Shown piece by piece: positions 1 through 6,497 of a DNA stretch of 11,883 nt. A model generated the notes under the pieces. That model made no database searches. It was not told where the DNA came from and saw nothing but the letters and a program-made list of their open reading frames with translations. Position 1 is the stretch's first letter. Each line of letters begins with the position of its first letter. The DNA is from an uncultured Saprospiraceae bacterium (GTDB lineage: Bacteria; Bacteroidota; Bacteroidia; Chitinophagales; Saprospiraceae): NCBI GenBank assembly GCA_938002705.1, contig CALLAG010000044.1, positions 1 through 11,883 on the forward strand, read 5' to 3'. The translations under genes were made by a program, and so were the position numbers.

Positions 1-1162
1 ATTTTTTATCTAATAGATGCTGAAGTAAGGAGAACGAAAGATCTACGTTCTTGTAATTATGTTGATTATGAAGATTAATAGTAAATGTATTTTCTTCTAA
101 GGTGTTATCTTGATTTCTTCTTACAGCAATATTAGTATTTATACCTCCTAAAGGTGTTGCCATAGCTAGTACAAAGTTATTTTCGAGATCAGAGTTTTCT
201 TCGGCATTTCTATAGGTGATATTAGAATTATGACCAGACTGGAATGAGACTTCTTCGTAAGAGATATTAGCTCTGAAGGAGATTAACTGGGAACTTCTTT
301 TTTCGACACCTATCTGTAATACACTGCTTGTGCCTGTAGTATGCGAAAAATCAGCAGGGCTTAATGCTGAGCTGTAGTTGTCATTAAGATTATAATTCCA
401 TATCGACGTACCTAATCCAATATTGAAGAATGTAGAAGATTCGAATGATGATGGTTGTACTGTGAGCGTTGATGCTGTGGGTAATTTTTTTATTAGAATA
501 TCACTTCTTTGATATTCTAAAGCACCAGGCGTAATCGTACTTATTGGCAACAAATTTTGGCTTCTGATATTATCTTCTGCATCACTTATTAATGTGTTGT
601 CCGTACGGATGTCAGATAAGATATTGGTATTGTATATATCATTAATAGTAGGATCAGTTAATAGTGTAGTAGACTGAATTGTAGATAGTCCACTGTGACT
701 ACTTGAGGTATTTGTATCAGAATATTGATTATTTTTTGATACTTGAGTTATGCTATTTTCTGATACTATTTTGAAGCCTTCTTTTAGAATGTTTTGATTT
801 TCTTTAAGATAGGAATCGGAGTTATTTATATTGTTAGTATCCGTGTTGTAAGCGGATTGAGAAAGTAGTATTTCATTATTACTTTCAGGTGTAGATGGCT
901 CATTGTAAGAATGATCATTCTGAGATTTTACAGGCTCTGTTTGTATGGGTTCCTTACTATTGAGTGACCATATAATTAAACCTATACTACAGATTAATAT
1001 GCCTATCCCGATGAGCCAGAATATGAATGGCTTCTTCTCTTTTTCATCGTTATATATTGCCTGTTCTATACCGTTAAATACGCTATCAGATGGCTCTAAC
1101 CATGATTCATCTTCAAGAGAAGAATTGTTAAATAGGTCCTTTATATTTTTGTCGTTAAGCAT
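1..1162 (-). CDS. Membrane-anchored putative anti-sigma/regulatory protein, partial (runs off left edge)
   Basis: The frame is open from an ATG at 1162-1160 to the window edge, about 387 codons with no stop, so the C-terminus is missing. Residues 1-44 are acidic and cytoplasmic in character, with a WLEPSDSVFNGIEQAIY segment. Residues 45-67 form one strong transmembrane helix (FIFWLIGIGILICSIGLIIW). A long Ser/Asn/Thr-rich linker runs to about residue 235. From about 243 the pattern becomes alternating and beta-strand-like (FFNIGLGTSIWNYNL), as in outer-membrane barrel or autotransporter-like domains. The start overlaps the ECF sigma stop codon by 8 nt, which implies translational coupling. 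Bacteroidota often encode a single-pass protein directly behind an ECF sigma factor, so an anti-sigma or sigma-linked envelope role is inferred from position and topology. I see no recognisable zinc-binding anti-sigma motif (no HxxxCxxC) in the visible part. Confidence 0.75.
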   Translation of the reverse strand, partial: MLNDKNIKDLFNNSSLEDESWLEPSDSVFNGIEQAIYNDEKEKKPFIFWLIGIGILICSIGLIIWSLNSKEPIQTEPVKSQNDHSYNEPSTPESNNEILLSQSAYNTDTNNINNSDSYLKENQNILKEGFKIVSENSITQVSKNNQYSDTNTSSSHSGLSTIQSTTLLTDPTINDIYNTNILSDIRTDNTLISDAEDNIRSQNLLPISTITPGALEYQRSDILIKKLPTASTLTVQPSSFESSTFFNIGLGTSIWNYNLNDNYSSALSPADFSHTTGTSSVLQIGVEKRSSQLISFRANISYEEVSFQSGHNSNITYRNAEENSDLENNFVLAMATPLGGINTNIAVRRNQDNTLEENTFTINLHNQHNYKNVDLSFSLLQHLLDKK

Positions 1163-1721
1163 AGTTGCCTACTGAGGCGTAGTTGTTAGATGTAAATTTT
1201 TTTTTGAGGTTTTGCTTCGCTCTCATTAGTTGTGACTTAGAAGTGCCCACAGATATATTGAGCTTCTCAGCTATCTCTTTGTGGGTAAATCCATCAATGA
1301 TATACATATTAAATACAGTTCTATAACCGTCAGGAAGTTTTGATATTTCCATAGTCAAATCCTTAAGGTTCATCTGCTCAATGATTTCTGGATTTATCTC
1401 AATATTAGTATTTATTTCTTGAATATCTACTATATCAATCATTGACTTATTTTTCCTTAATTGCTGCAGACAGGTATTGATTATTACTCTGCTCGACCAT
1501 GTATTGAAAGTGCCCTTATTGATATCAAAATTCTTAAGGTCCTTGTATATTTTAATATATGATTCTTGTAAGATGTCTTCAGCGTCACATCTGTGTTTCA
1601 TATATCTAAGACAAGTCAGTAGATGATATTTAGAGTATCGACGATACAGTTGCTCGAAAGCAGTTCTGCTTCCGCTTAGCGTATCTTTGATTAACTTAAT
1701 ATCGATAGAATTGTCTTGCAC
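1155..1721 (-). CDS. ECF-family RNA polymerase sigma factor (sigma-70 regions 2 and 4)
   Basis: This 188-aa protein has the usual ECF length. Region 2 spans about residues 21-91 (AFEQLYRRYSKY, then DAEDILQESYIKIYKDL, which is the core-binding and -10 recognition part). Region 4 spans about 122-173 (LPDGYRTVFNMYIIDG followed by the helix-turn-helix HKEIAEKLNISVGTSKSQL). There is no region 1.1 or 3. The start is GTG at 1721-1719. An in-frame TAA lies at 1730-1728 and the next in-frame Met is residue 41, inside region 2, so GTG is the only start that keeps the domain whole. The gene follows the fasciclin gene after a terminator and overlaps the downstream membrane-protein gene by 8 nt. It should direct RNA polymerase to a small envelope- or surface-related regulon. 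Which genes it controls is unknown; the fasciclin gene is a candidate only by proximity. Confidence 0.93.
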   Translation of the reverse strand: MQDNSIDIKLIKDTLSGSRTAFEQLYRRYSKYHLLTCLRYMKHRCDAEDILQESYIKIYKDLKNFDINKGTFNTWSSRVIINTCLQQLRKNKSMIDIVDIQEINTNIEINPEIIEQMNLKDLTMEISKLPDGYRTVFNMYIIDGFTHKEIAEKLNISVGTSKSQLMRAKQNLKKKFTSNNYASVGNYA

Positions 1722-1764
1722 TGTATTTTATGAAATTTTACACATTGTAGAACATGATTTCTTT

Positions 1765-1774
1765 AAAAATGTTG
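1765..1774 (-). promoter_or_regulatory. Possible ECF-type -35 element upstream of the sigma factor
   Basis: The minus strand reads CAACATTTTT, 44 nt before the GTG start. An AAC core in a -35 box is typical of ECF promoters, and a similar CAACCTTTTG lies upstream of the fasciclin gene. The site overlaps the terminator stem foot and U-run. I see no firm -10 partner and no canonical Bacteroidota TAnnTTTG box, so this is tentative. Confidence 0.22.
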
Positions 1775-1809
1775 GGTGGAGACATTAAATAATTTTTGCC
1801 TCCACCCAA
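1765..1809 (-). terminator. Intrinsic terminator of the fasciclin gene
   Basis: Perfect 10-bp arms (TTGGGTGGAG at 1772-1781 and CTCCACCCAA at 1800-1809) enclose an 18-nt loop. On the minus strand the stem is followed by a short U-run (A-run at 1765-1769 on the plus strand). It begins 5 nt past the fasciclin stop codon, so it ends that transcript and separates it from the sigma factor gene. Confidence 0.8.
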
Positions 1810-1813
1810 ATCA

Positions 1814-4162
1814 TTATTTATTTATCATAACTTTCTTAAAGTATCTATTCTCTTCTGTAACGATTTCTATGATATAAGTACCAGTGTTGAGGTTACTCAC
1901 ATTGATCACGTCATTAGTGTTTCTATTTCTGAATTCTGCTACGTTAGCGCCTACAGTATTGAGCACTCTTATGTTAGCATTCATGACATCTGTACCTTCC
2001 ATATCTATGTTGATGATACCATCAGATGGATTAGGGTAGACATTAATTGAGTTAAACTCATTGATGTTATTGACTGATGTCATTATAGGAATTAGTACTG
2101 CATCTATAACATGTACAACACCATTATCAGTAACAATATCCGCAACAGTAACCTGAGCATTATTGATGAATACATTTCCATTTTCGATAGTTACTGTGAT
2201 GTCTCTTCCGTTAAGTGTCGTAGCAGTCTGACCGTTGCTGAGGTCTGTACTTAATACTTGTGCACCTAATACGTGGTATAATAATATATCTGTAAGATCA
2301 CCAGATGGGTCTTGTAATAGGGCCTCTACCATACCTGCTGGTAATGCATCAAAAGCGGCATCTGTAGGTGCAAATACTGTAAATGGTCCATCTCCACTTA
2401 ATGTAGTAGCAAGATCTGCTGCAATAACGGCTGCCTCTAATGTGTTGTGGTCAGCACTATTAACTATTACATCTACTACTGTAGTTCTCGGTGGTAGTAA
2501 GACTGCATCTATGATGTGTACCACACCATTATCAGTTACTATATCTGCAACAGTAACCTGAGCATTATTGACAAATACATTTCCATTTTCGATAGTTACG
2601 GTTACATCTTTACCATTAAGTGTAGTAGCTACTTGACCATTACTTAGATCGCTGCTTAATACTTGAGCACCTAATACGTGGTATAATAATATATCTGTAA
2701 GATCACCAGATGGGTCTTGTAATAGGGCTTCTACCGTACCTGCTGGTAATGCATCAAAAGCTGCATCCGTAGGTGCAAATACTGTGAAAGGTCCATCTCC
2801 GCTGAGCGTAGTCGCTAAGTCAGCTGCAATAACGGCCGCTTCTAATGTATTGTGCACTGCACTATTAACGATGACATCTACAACTGTTATCTGACGTGGC
2901 AGTAAGACAGCATCTATGACATGTACAACACCATTGTCAGTTGTAATATCCGCTACCGTTACTTGAGCATTATTGATAAATACATTACCGTTATCTATAG
3001 TTACAGTGATATCGCTACCGTTAAGTGTAGTTGCGACTTGTCCATTAGTAAGATCAGTACTTAGTACCTCTGCTCCCAATACGTGATAGAGTAGTATCTG
3101 TGCTAAGTCACCTGTAGGATCTTGTAATAATGACTCTACAGTCCCGGTAGGTAATGCATCAAAAGCTGCATCTGTAGGTGCAAATACTGTAAATGGCCCG
3201 TCGCCACTTAATGTGGGAGCTAATTCTGCAGCGATCACTGCTGCCTCAAGCGTATTATGATCTGGACTATTAACTATGACATCTACTACAGTAGTTCTTG
3301 GAGGTAATAATACTGCATCTATAACATGCACTATACCATTATCAGTAGCTATATCTGCTACAGTGACTCTAGCATTATTGATAAATACATCACCATTTTC
3401 TATTAATACAGTAATGGCTTTTCCGTTGACTGTTGCGATCGTTTGTCCAGTAGAGAGAGAAGAACTTGGTGCTTCGGCTGATACTACGTGATATAATAAT
3501 ATATCTGTAAGATCACCAGAAGGATCTTGTAATAATGCTTCTACGGTGCCCATAGGTAACGCTTCGAATGCAGCATCAGTGGGAGCAAATACTGTGAATG
3601 GCCCATCTCCACTCAAAGTAGTAGCTAAATCTGCAGCAATAACTGCTGCTTCTAATGTATTATGGTCAGGACTATTCACAACTACATCTACGACTGTAGT
3701 CCTTGGAGGTAGAAGTACGGCATTAATTACATGTACGACACCATTATCAGCAGGTATATCTGCTACTGTAACTTGAGCATTATTGATAAATACAGTACCG
3801 TTATCTATAGTTACGTTAATATCTTTACCATTAATAGTGGTTGCCATCTGTCCATTGGATAGATCTGAACTTAGAACTTGACCACTGAGAACATGATATA
3901 ACAATATCTGTGTCAAATCGCCAGAAGGATCTTGTAATAGAGCATCTACAGTACCCATAGGTAGTGCCTCAAATGCAGCATCTGTAGGAGCAAATACTGT
4001 GAAAGGTCCAGGGCCACTTAATGTTGTAGCTAAGTCAGCTGCTATTACTGCCGCTTCTAATGTGTTGTGGTCAGGACTATTGACTACTACATCTACAACT
4101 GTGTTCTGAGCGATAAATATACTTGGGATAAAAAGCAATAAAGTGTATAATATTGTCTTCAT
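1814..4162 (-). CDS. Secreted five-domain fasciclin (FAS1) repeat protein with T9SS C-terminal sorting domain
   Basis: The 782-aa protein starts with a signal peptide (residues 1-19, MKTILYTLLLFIPSIFIAQ). Five FAS1 domains follow at about 21-155, 156-290, 291-425, 426-560 and 561-695. Each carries TVVDV, then FTVFAPTDAAF (the FAS1 H1 box), LLYHV near the middle and VVHVIDAVLLP (the H2 box) at the end. Residues 707-782 form a type A T9SS sorting domain, with VYPNPSDG near its start and a YFKKVMINK end. FAS1 domains mediate cell adhesion or matrix binding, so a surface adhesin or matrix protein exported through the T9SS is likely. The domains are spaced at exactly 135 residues and differ by few substitutions, which points to internal duplication. 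The ATG at 4162 sits directly before the signal peptide; its leader (ATTTTAAATGATATT) has no Shine-Dalgarno. A terminator follows the stop. Confidence 0.95.
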   Translation of the reverse strand: MKTILYTLLLFIPSIFIAQNTVVDVVVNSPDHNTLEAAVIAADLATTLSGPGPFTVFAPTDAAFEALPMGTVDALLQDPSGDLTQILLYHVLSGQVLSSDLSNGQMATTINGKDINVTIDNGTVFINNAQVTVADIPADNGVVHVINAVLLPPRTTVVDVVVNSPDHNTLEAAVIAADLATTLSGDGPFTVFAPTDAAFEALPMGTVEALLQDPSGDLTDILLYHVVSAEAPSSSLSTGQTIATVNGKAITVLIENGDVFINNARVTVADIATDNGIVHVIDAVLLPPRTTVVDVIVNSPDHNTLEAAVIAAELAPTLSGDGPFTVFAPTDAAFDALPTGTVESLLQDPTGDLAQILLYHVLGAEVLSTDLTNGQVATTLNGSDITVTIDNGNVFINNAQVTVADITTDNGVVHVIDAVLLPRQITVVDVIVNSAVHNTLEAAVIAADLATTLSGDGPFTVFAPTDAAFDALPAGTVEALLQDPSGDLTDILLYHVLGAQVLSSDLSNGQVATTLNGKDVTVTIENGNVFVNNAQVTVADIVTDNGVVHIIDAVLLPPRTTVVDVIVNSADHNTLEAAVIAADLATTLSGDGPFTVFAPTDAAFDALPAGMVEALLQDPSGDLTDILLYHVLGAQVLSTDLSNGQTATTLNGRDITVTIENGNVFINNAQVTVADIVTDNGVVHVIDAVLIPIMTSVNNINEFNSINVYPNPSDGIINIDMEGTDVMNANIRVLNTVGANVAEFRNRNTNDVINVSNLNTGTYIIEIVTEENRYFKKVMINK
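2078..4102 (-). repeat. Five tandem 405-bp coding repeats (FAS1 units)
   Basis: The units run, in coding order, 4102-3698, 3697-3293, 3292-2888, 2887-2483 and 2482-2078. The period is exactly 405 bp with no indels. Units 4 and 5 are closest: the stretch from 2271 matches that from 2676 without mismatch for over 50 bases. The repeats are protein-coding FAS1 domains and not a mobile or CRISPR array. Such an array can gain or lose units by recombination and could also be collapsed in short-read assembly. Confidence 0.93.
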
Positions 4163-4221
4163 AATATCATTTAAAATTTAGTGATGGAAATAACTTTCAC
4201 CCTTTATGTGCATCTGAGTGA

Positions 4222-4231
4222 CAAAAGGTTG
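4222..4231 (-). promoter_or_regulatory. Possible ECF-type -35 element upstream of the fasciclin gene
   Basis: The minus strand reads CAACCTTTTG, 60 nt before the fasciclin ATG. It shares the CAAC[C/A]TTTT core with a site before the sigma factor gene, which would fit regulation by that ECF factor. The -10 half is not clear and the inference rests on two sites only. Confidence 0.25.
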
Positions 4232-4321
4232 CATGGGCTCTAAAAAAAAGATGGTTTTTGTTTTTGCTAGTTAGCCGACACTATCTAGTAGGGGTAAGTA
4301 TGGATGTAGCTTGTCTTGTAA

Positions 4322-4339
4322 ATGTGGAAAATTCCACAT
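4322..4339. promoter_or_regulatory. Perfect inverted repeat, candidate operator or leader hairpin for the plus-strand signalling genes
   Basis: ATGTGGAA and TTCCACAT are perfect 8-bp complementary arms around a 2-nt AA spacer, ending 22 bp before the first Hpt start. The 18-bp symmetry and position between divergent genes fit a dimeric regulator's operator. As RNA the 2-nt loop is too tight for the full stem, so a DNA-binding site is more likely than a hairpin. The rest of the 199-bp divergent region holds A/T tracts and no recognisable Bacteroidota TAnnTTTG promoter. Confidence 0.45.
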
Positions 4340-4361
4340 GAGATATGAAAACTAAATAATC

Positions 4362-4820
4362 ATGAGTGTTTCGCTGATAAGAAGCCCTCGAAGCCAGACT
4401 GAGATTGTAACTAATTGTCCTCAATATTCTTTTCACAGAGAATTAGATGGCGATAAAATAAAATCTCATTACAAAAACGATCTAAATTTTTGCCTTAACA
4501 TGTTTGAGGTATGTTTACATACGGTTCCTATTGCTGTAGCCAATATGTACGACGCAGGAGAGCAAGAAGATTATCTTGCTATAGCTACAATAGCTAACAA
4601 GTTAAAATCTAACTTTGAAATTGTAGGACATTCTGAAATGATATCTATTCTTGATTGCATAGAATTATATGCTCGTAGAGAAAATCATTTAGTATTTGAA
4701 TTGTGCTTTGTATTTGCAAGTAAAGTGAATTCTAAGCTGGACATCATTAGAGATGAGGTATTTAATATTTCTCAATTTCTAAAAAAGACTAAATTAAACT
4801 CAACTACGTTAGATAACTAA
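4362..4820 (+). CDS. Hpt-like protein with Asn in place of the phosphoacceptor His (pseudo-Hpt)
   Basis: This 152-aa helical protein has no membrane segment or signal peptide. Its centre matches the Hpt signature in spacing (AxxLKxxFxxxG), but residue 79 is Asn: it reads IANKLKSNFEIVG, coded AAC at 4596-4598, where active Hpt proteins have AHxLK. It is a clear paralogue of the next gene. Both share DLxF, MFExxL, an IAxIA lead-in and KxNFxxVG at matching spacing. The reading frame is intact, so it is not a simple pseudogene. It cannot accept phosphate in the normal way, so it may be a docking or decoy partner for the hybrid kinase's receiver domain, which is inference. The ATG at 4362 is the first after an in-frame TAA at 4353. 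It has about 35 more N-terminal residues than a minimal Hpt. Confidence 0.72.
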   Translation: MSVSLIRSPRSQTEIVTNCPQYSFHRELDGDKIKSHYKNDLNFCLNMFEVCLHTVPIAVANMYDAGEQEDYLAIATIANKLKSNFEIVGHSEMISILDCIELYARRENHLVFELCFVFASKVNSKLDIIRDEVFNISQFLKKTKLNSTTLDN

Positions 4821-4835
4821 CTCAGTAGTTTTTTT
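4803..4835 (+). terminator. Possible intrinsic terminator overlapping the end of the first Hpt gene
   Basis: ACTACGTTAG (4803-4812) can pair with CTAAC and GTAGT (4817-4821 and 4825-4829) around an ATAA loop, with a 3-nt bulge. A run of seven T follows at 4829-4835. The stop codon lies inside the stem. The bulge and low GC make it a weak to moderate candidate; it may only attenuate readthrough into the next gene. Confidence 0.4.
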
Positions 4836-4848
4836 ACATACCTAATTG

Positions 4849-4931
4849 ATCCCCCTTTTTATAAAATATAGTTCTGGTGTTCTTCCATAATTATTTATAA
4901 AAATTATTTAATCAGATAAAAAAAAGGGGAT
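4849..4931 (+). promoter_or_regulatory. Long-range inverted repeat that could hide the second Hpt gene's ribosome-binding site
   Basis: ATCCCCCTTTTT at 4849-4860 is complementary to AAAAA followed by GGGGAT at 4921-4931 (11 bp with one bulged C), across a 60-nt A/T-rich loop. The 3' arm contains the purine-rich ribosome-binding site of the gene starting at 4934. In a transcript reading through from upstream, pairing would block translation initiation; a transcript starting inside the loop would escape it. This is inferred from complementarity alone. Confidence 0.35.
4923..4929 (+). promoter_or_regulatory. Shine-Dalgarno-like ribosome-binding site of the second Hpt gene
   Basis: AAAGGGG lies 4 nt before the ATG at 4934 and resembles AAGGAG. 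It is unusual here, because the other starts in the window have A/T-rich leaders with no such motif. It supports ATG 4934 as the start. Confidence 0.5.
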
Positions 4932-4933
4932 AT

Positions 4934-5329
4934 ATGTCATTATCCGAGACTATAATCAGTCCATTCATTTTTGATAGCCAGTTAGAAGATAATTTCTTAA
5001 CTGATTATTGTGATGGAGATCTAAGCTTCAGCCAAGTAATGTTCGAAGCATTCTTAGAGACTGCTACAGATGAGATTAATCTGTTAGAAAAAGCTATAAG
5101 TAGTACAGACTATAATTCGATAGCAGAAATTGCTCATAGAGTCAAAGCTAATTTTGCATATGTAGGATTAAGCAAAGATGGTGAAGATCTTGGGAAGATA
5201 GACTCTCAAGCTAAATCTGGACAATTACATCCAGATGCTAATCAAATAATAGAGCGAATTAGATCTCACATCGAGATCATCAATAAGGAGAACAACAGAC
5301 TCTCTGTATATCTCCAATCTCTTAGTTAA
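4934..5329 (+). CDS. Histidine phosphotransfer (Hpt) domain protein
   Basis: This 131-aa single-domain helical protein is the usual size for a stand-alone Hpt. The motif AHRVKANFAYVG places the phosphoacceptor at His68, with Lys71 at the conserved basic position and Gly78 closing the motif. Hpt proteins relay phosphate between a hybrid kinase's receiver domain and a final response regulator. The hybrid kinase encoded two genes downstream has a C-terminal REC domain but no Hpt domain of its own, so it is the obvious partner. No stand-alone response regulator is in the window, so the final acceptor lies elsewhere. It starts what looks like an operon, with a 26-nt gap to the FIST gene. The start is set by a good purine-rich ribosome-binding site. 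It is paralogous to the preceding gene, from which it differs by keeping the active His. Confidence 0.85.
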   Translation: MSLSETIISPFIFDSQLEDNFLTDYCDGDLSFSQVMFEAFLETATDEINLLEKAISSTDYNSIAEIAHRVKANFAYVGLSKDGEDLGKIDSQAKSGQLHPDANQIIERIRSHIEIINKENNRLSVYLQSLS

Positions 5330-5355
5330 AATCATTATCAAATAGAATAATCCAT

Positions 5356-6483
5356 ATGAAGACCTTCCAAAAAGAAATAAGTAATACTACTGATATTCAA
5401 AATCTCAACATTGGTTTTGAGCCTGATCTGATTTTGATATTTGCGTCAAGCAAAGATAAAGACCTATCAGGTATGCTAACAGAAATAAAATCTAAATACA
5501 ACAAAGCTATCATTACGGGATGCTCTACATCTGGTCAGATTATAGATACTAAGGTAGTAGATGATGAGATGATATTAAATGCTATCCAGTTTGATGATAC
5601 ACAATTATCGTTAAAGTCAGTAAAAATCAATGATTACGCAACAAGCTTAGAAGCTGGAGAGCAACTGAGAAAAAATCTTGACAAAGATAATCTCAGTCAC
5701 ATATTAGTATTAAGTGATGGCTTGAATGTCAATGGAGCACAATTAGTTAAAGGCTTAACTTCTGATAAGTTTAATGAAGTAAGTATTACTGGTGGACTCG
5801 CTGGTGATGGTCCTGATTTCAAGTATACATTCGTCATTAATGATGGGATGATATCGGAGAACGAGATTGTAGGATTAGGTTTCTATGGTGATAAGCTGAA
5901 AGTAGGCTATGGTTCTAAAGGCGGCTGGGATTCTTTTGGCTTAGAAAGAGTAGTGACTAAGTCTAAGGGAAATGTCTTATACGAGATAGATGATAAACCT
6001 GCCCTCGATCTATACAAGTCATTCTTGGGAGATGAAGCTGTCAACCTTCCAGGTAGTGGTCTTAAGTTCCCATTGAGTATAAGAACCGAAGAAGGAAGTC
6101 TTCCAGTAGTAAGAACAATTCTCGCTGTAGATGAAGCAACGAATAGTCTTGTATTTGCAGGTGATATACCACAAGGAGCATACGCAAGATTGATGAAGTC
6201 AAATCTGAATCACATCATTATGGGTGCAGAGGATTCTGCACGTATATGTAAGTCATCATTGGCCCCAGAGCCAGAATTTTCTATACTTATAAGTTGCGTT
6301 GGAAGACGCCTTGTACTAAATCAACTCGTAGAAGAGGAGATAGATGCAGTAAGAGAAGTATTAGGAGAAAAGCCTCATATCACTGGTTTCTATAGTTATG
6401 GAGAGTTGGCGCCGTTTGGAGAATTTAATCCATGTCAGTTACATAATCAGACGATGACTATCACTACATTTTCTGAAAATTAG
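5356..6483 (+). CDS. FIST-domain signal-sensing protein (NosP-like by context)
   Basis: This 375-aa soluble protein covers a FIST_N region (about 23-205, with GCSTSGQI at 55-62 and GGLAGDG at 146-152) and a FIST_C region (about 215-360, with GFYSYGELAPF at 344-354 and CQLHNQTMT at 360-368). FIST proteins are intracellular sensors that bind small ligands. In Pseudomonas, Vibrio and Shewanella the FIST protein NosP binds heme and nitric oxide and inhibits an adjacent hybrid kinase. Here the hybrid kinase gene follows after 14 nt, the same arrangement. His115, His286, His341 and His363 are possible heme ligands, but I cannot say which, if any, bind heme, so NO sensing is a hypothesis. Both this gene and the kinase gene start within a CCATATG context and lack a Shine-Dalgarno. 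There is no signal peptide, so it acts in the cytoplasm. Confidence 0.92.
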   Translation: MKTFQKEISNTTDIQNLNIGFEPDLILIFASSKDKDLSGMLTEIKSKYNKAIITGCSTSGQIIDTKVVDDEMILNAIQFDDTQLSLKSVKINDYATSLEAGEQLRKNLDKDNLSHILVLSDGLNVNGAQLVKGLTSDKFNEVSITGGLAGDGPDFKYTFVINDGMISENEIVGLGFYGDKLKVGYGSKGGWDSFGLERVVTKSKGNVLYEIDDKPALDLYKSFLGDEAVNLPGSGLKFPLSIRTEEGSLPVVRTILAVDEATNSLVFAGDIPQGAYARLMKSNLNHIIMGAEDSARICKSSLAPEPEFSILISCVGRRLVLNQLVEEEIDAVREVLGEKPHITGFYSYGELAPFGEFNPCQLHNQTMTITTFSEN

Positions 6484-6497
6484 TAGCTAATAGCCAT

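Noticed and set aside
945..1175. Plus-strand open frame of 76 codons
   Set aside because: It is antisense to the membrane-anchored protein gene, whose transmembrane segment and overlap with the sigma gene are convincing.
1796..2050. Plus-strand open frame of 84 codons
   Set aside because: It is antisense to the T9SS sorting domain and the terminator of the fasciclin gene and has no family resemblance.
2235..3776. Several plus-strand open frames opposite the fasciclin gene (2235-2561, 3276-3491, 3546-3776) with similar predicted sequences
   Set aside because: They recur at multiples of the 405-bp unit and simply mirror the FAS1 repeats on the other strand; the minus-strand protein explains the sequence.
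2078..4102. Direct repeats considered as a CRISPR or mobile-element array
   Set aside because: Units are 405 bp, contiguous and wholly coding with a constant reading frame; there are no spacers, transposase or terminal inverted repeats.
4345..4359. Four-codon open frame (ATG AAA ACT AAA TAA) directly before the first Hpt start
   Set aside because: Such tiny frames arise often by chance in A-rich leaders; there is no sign that it acts as a leader peptide.
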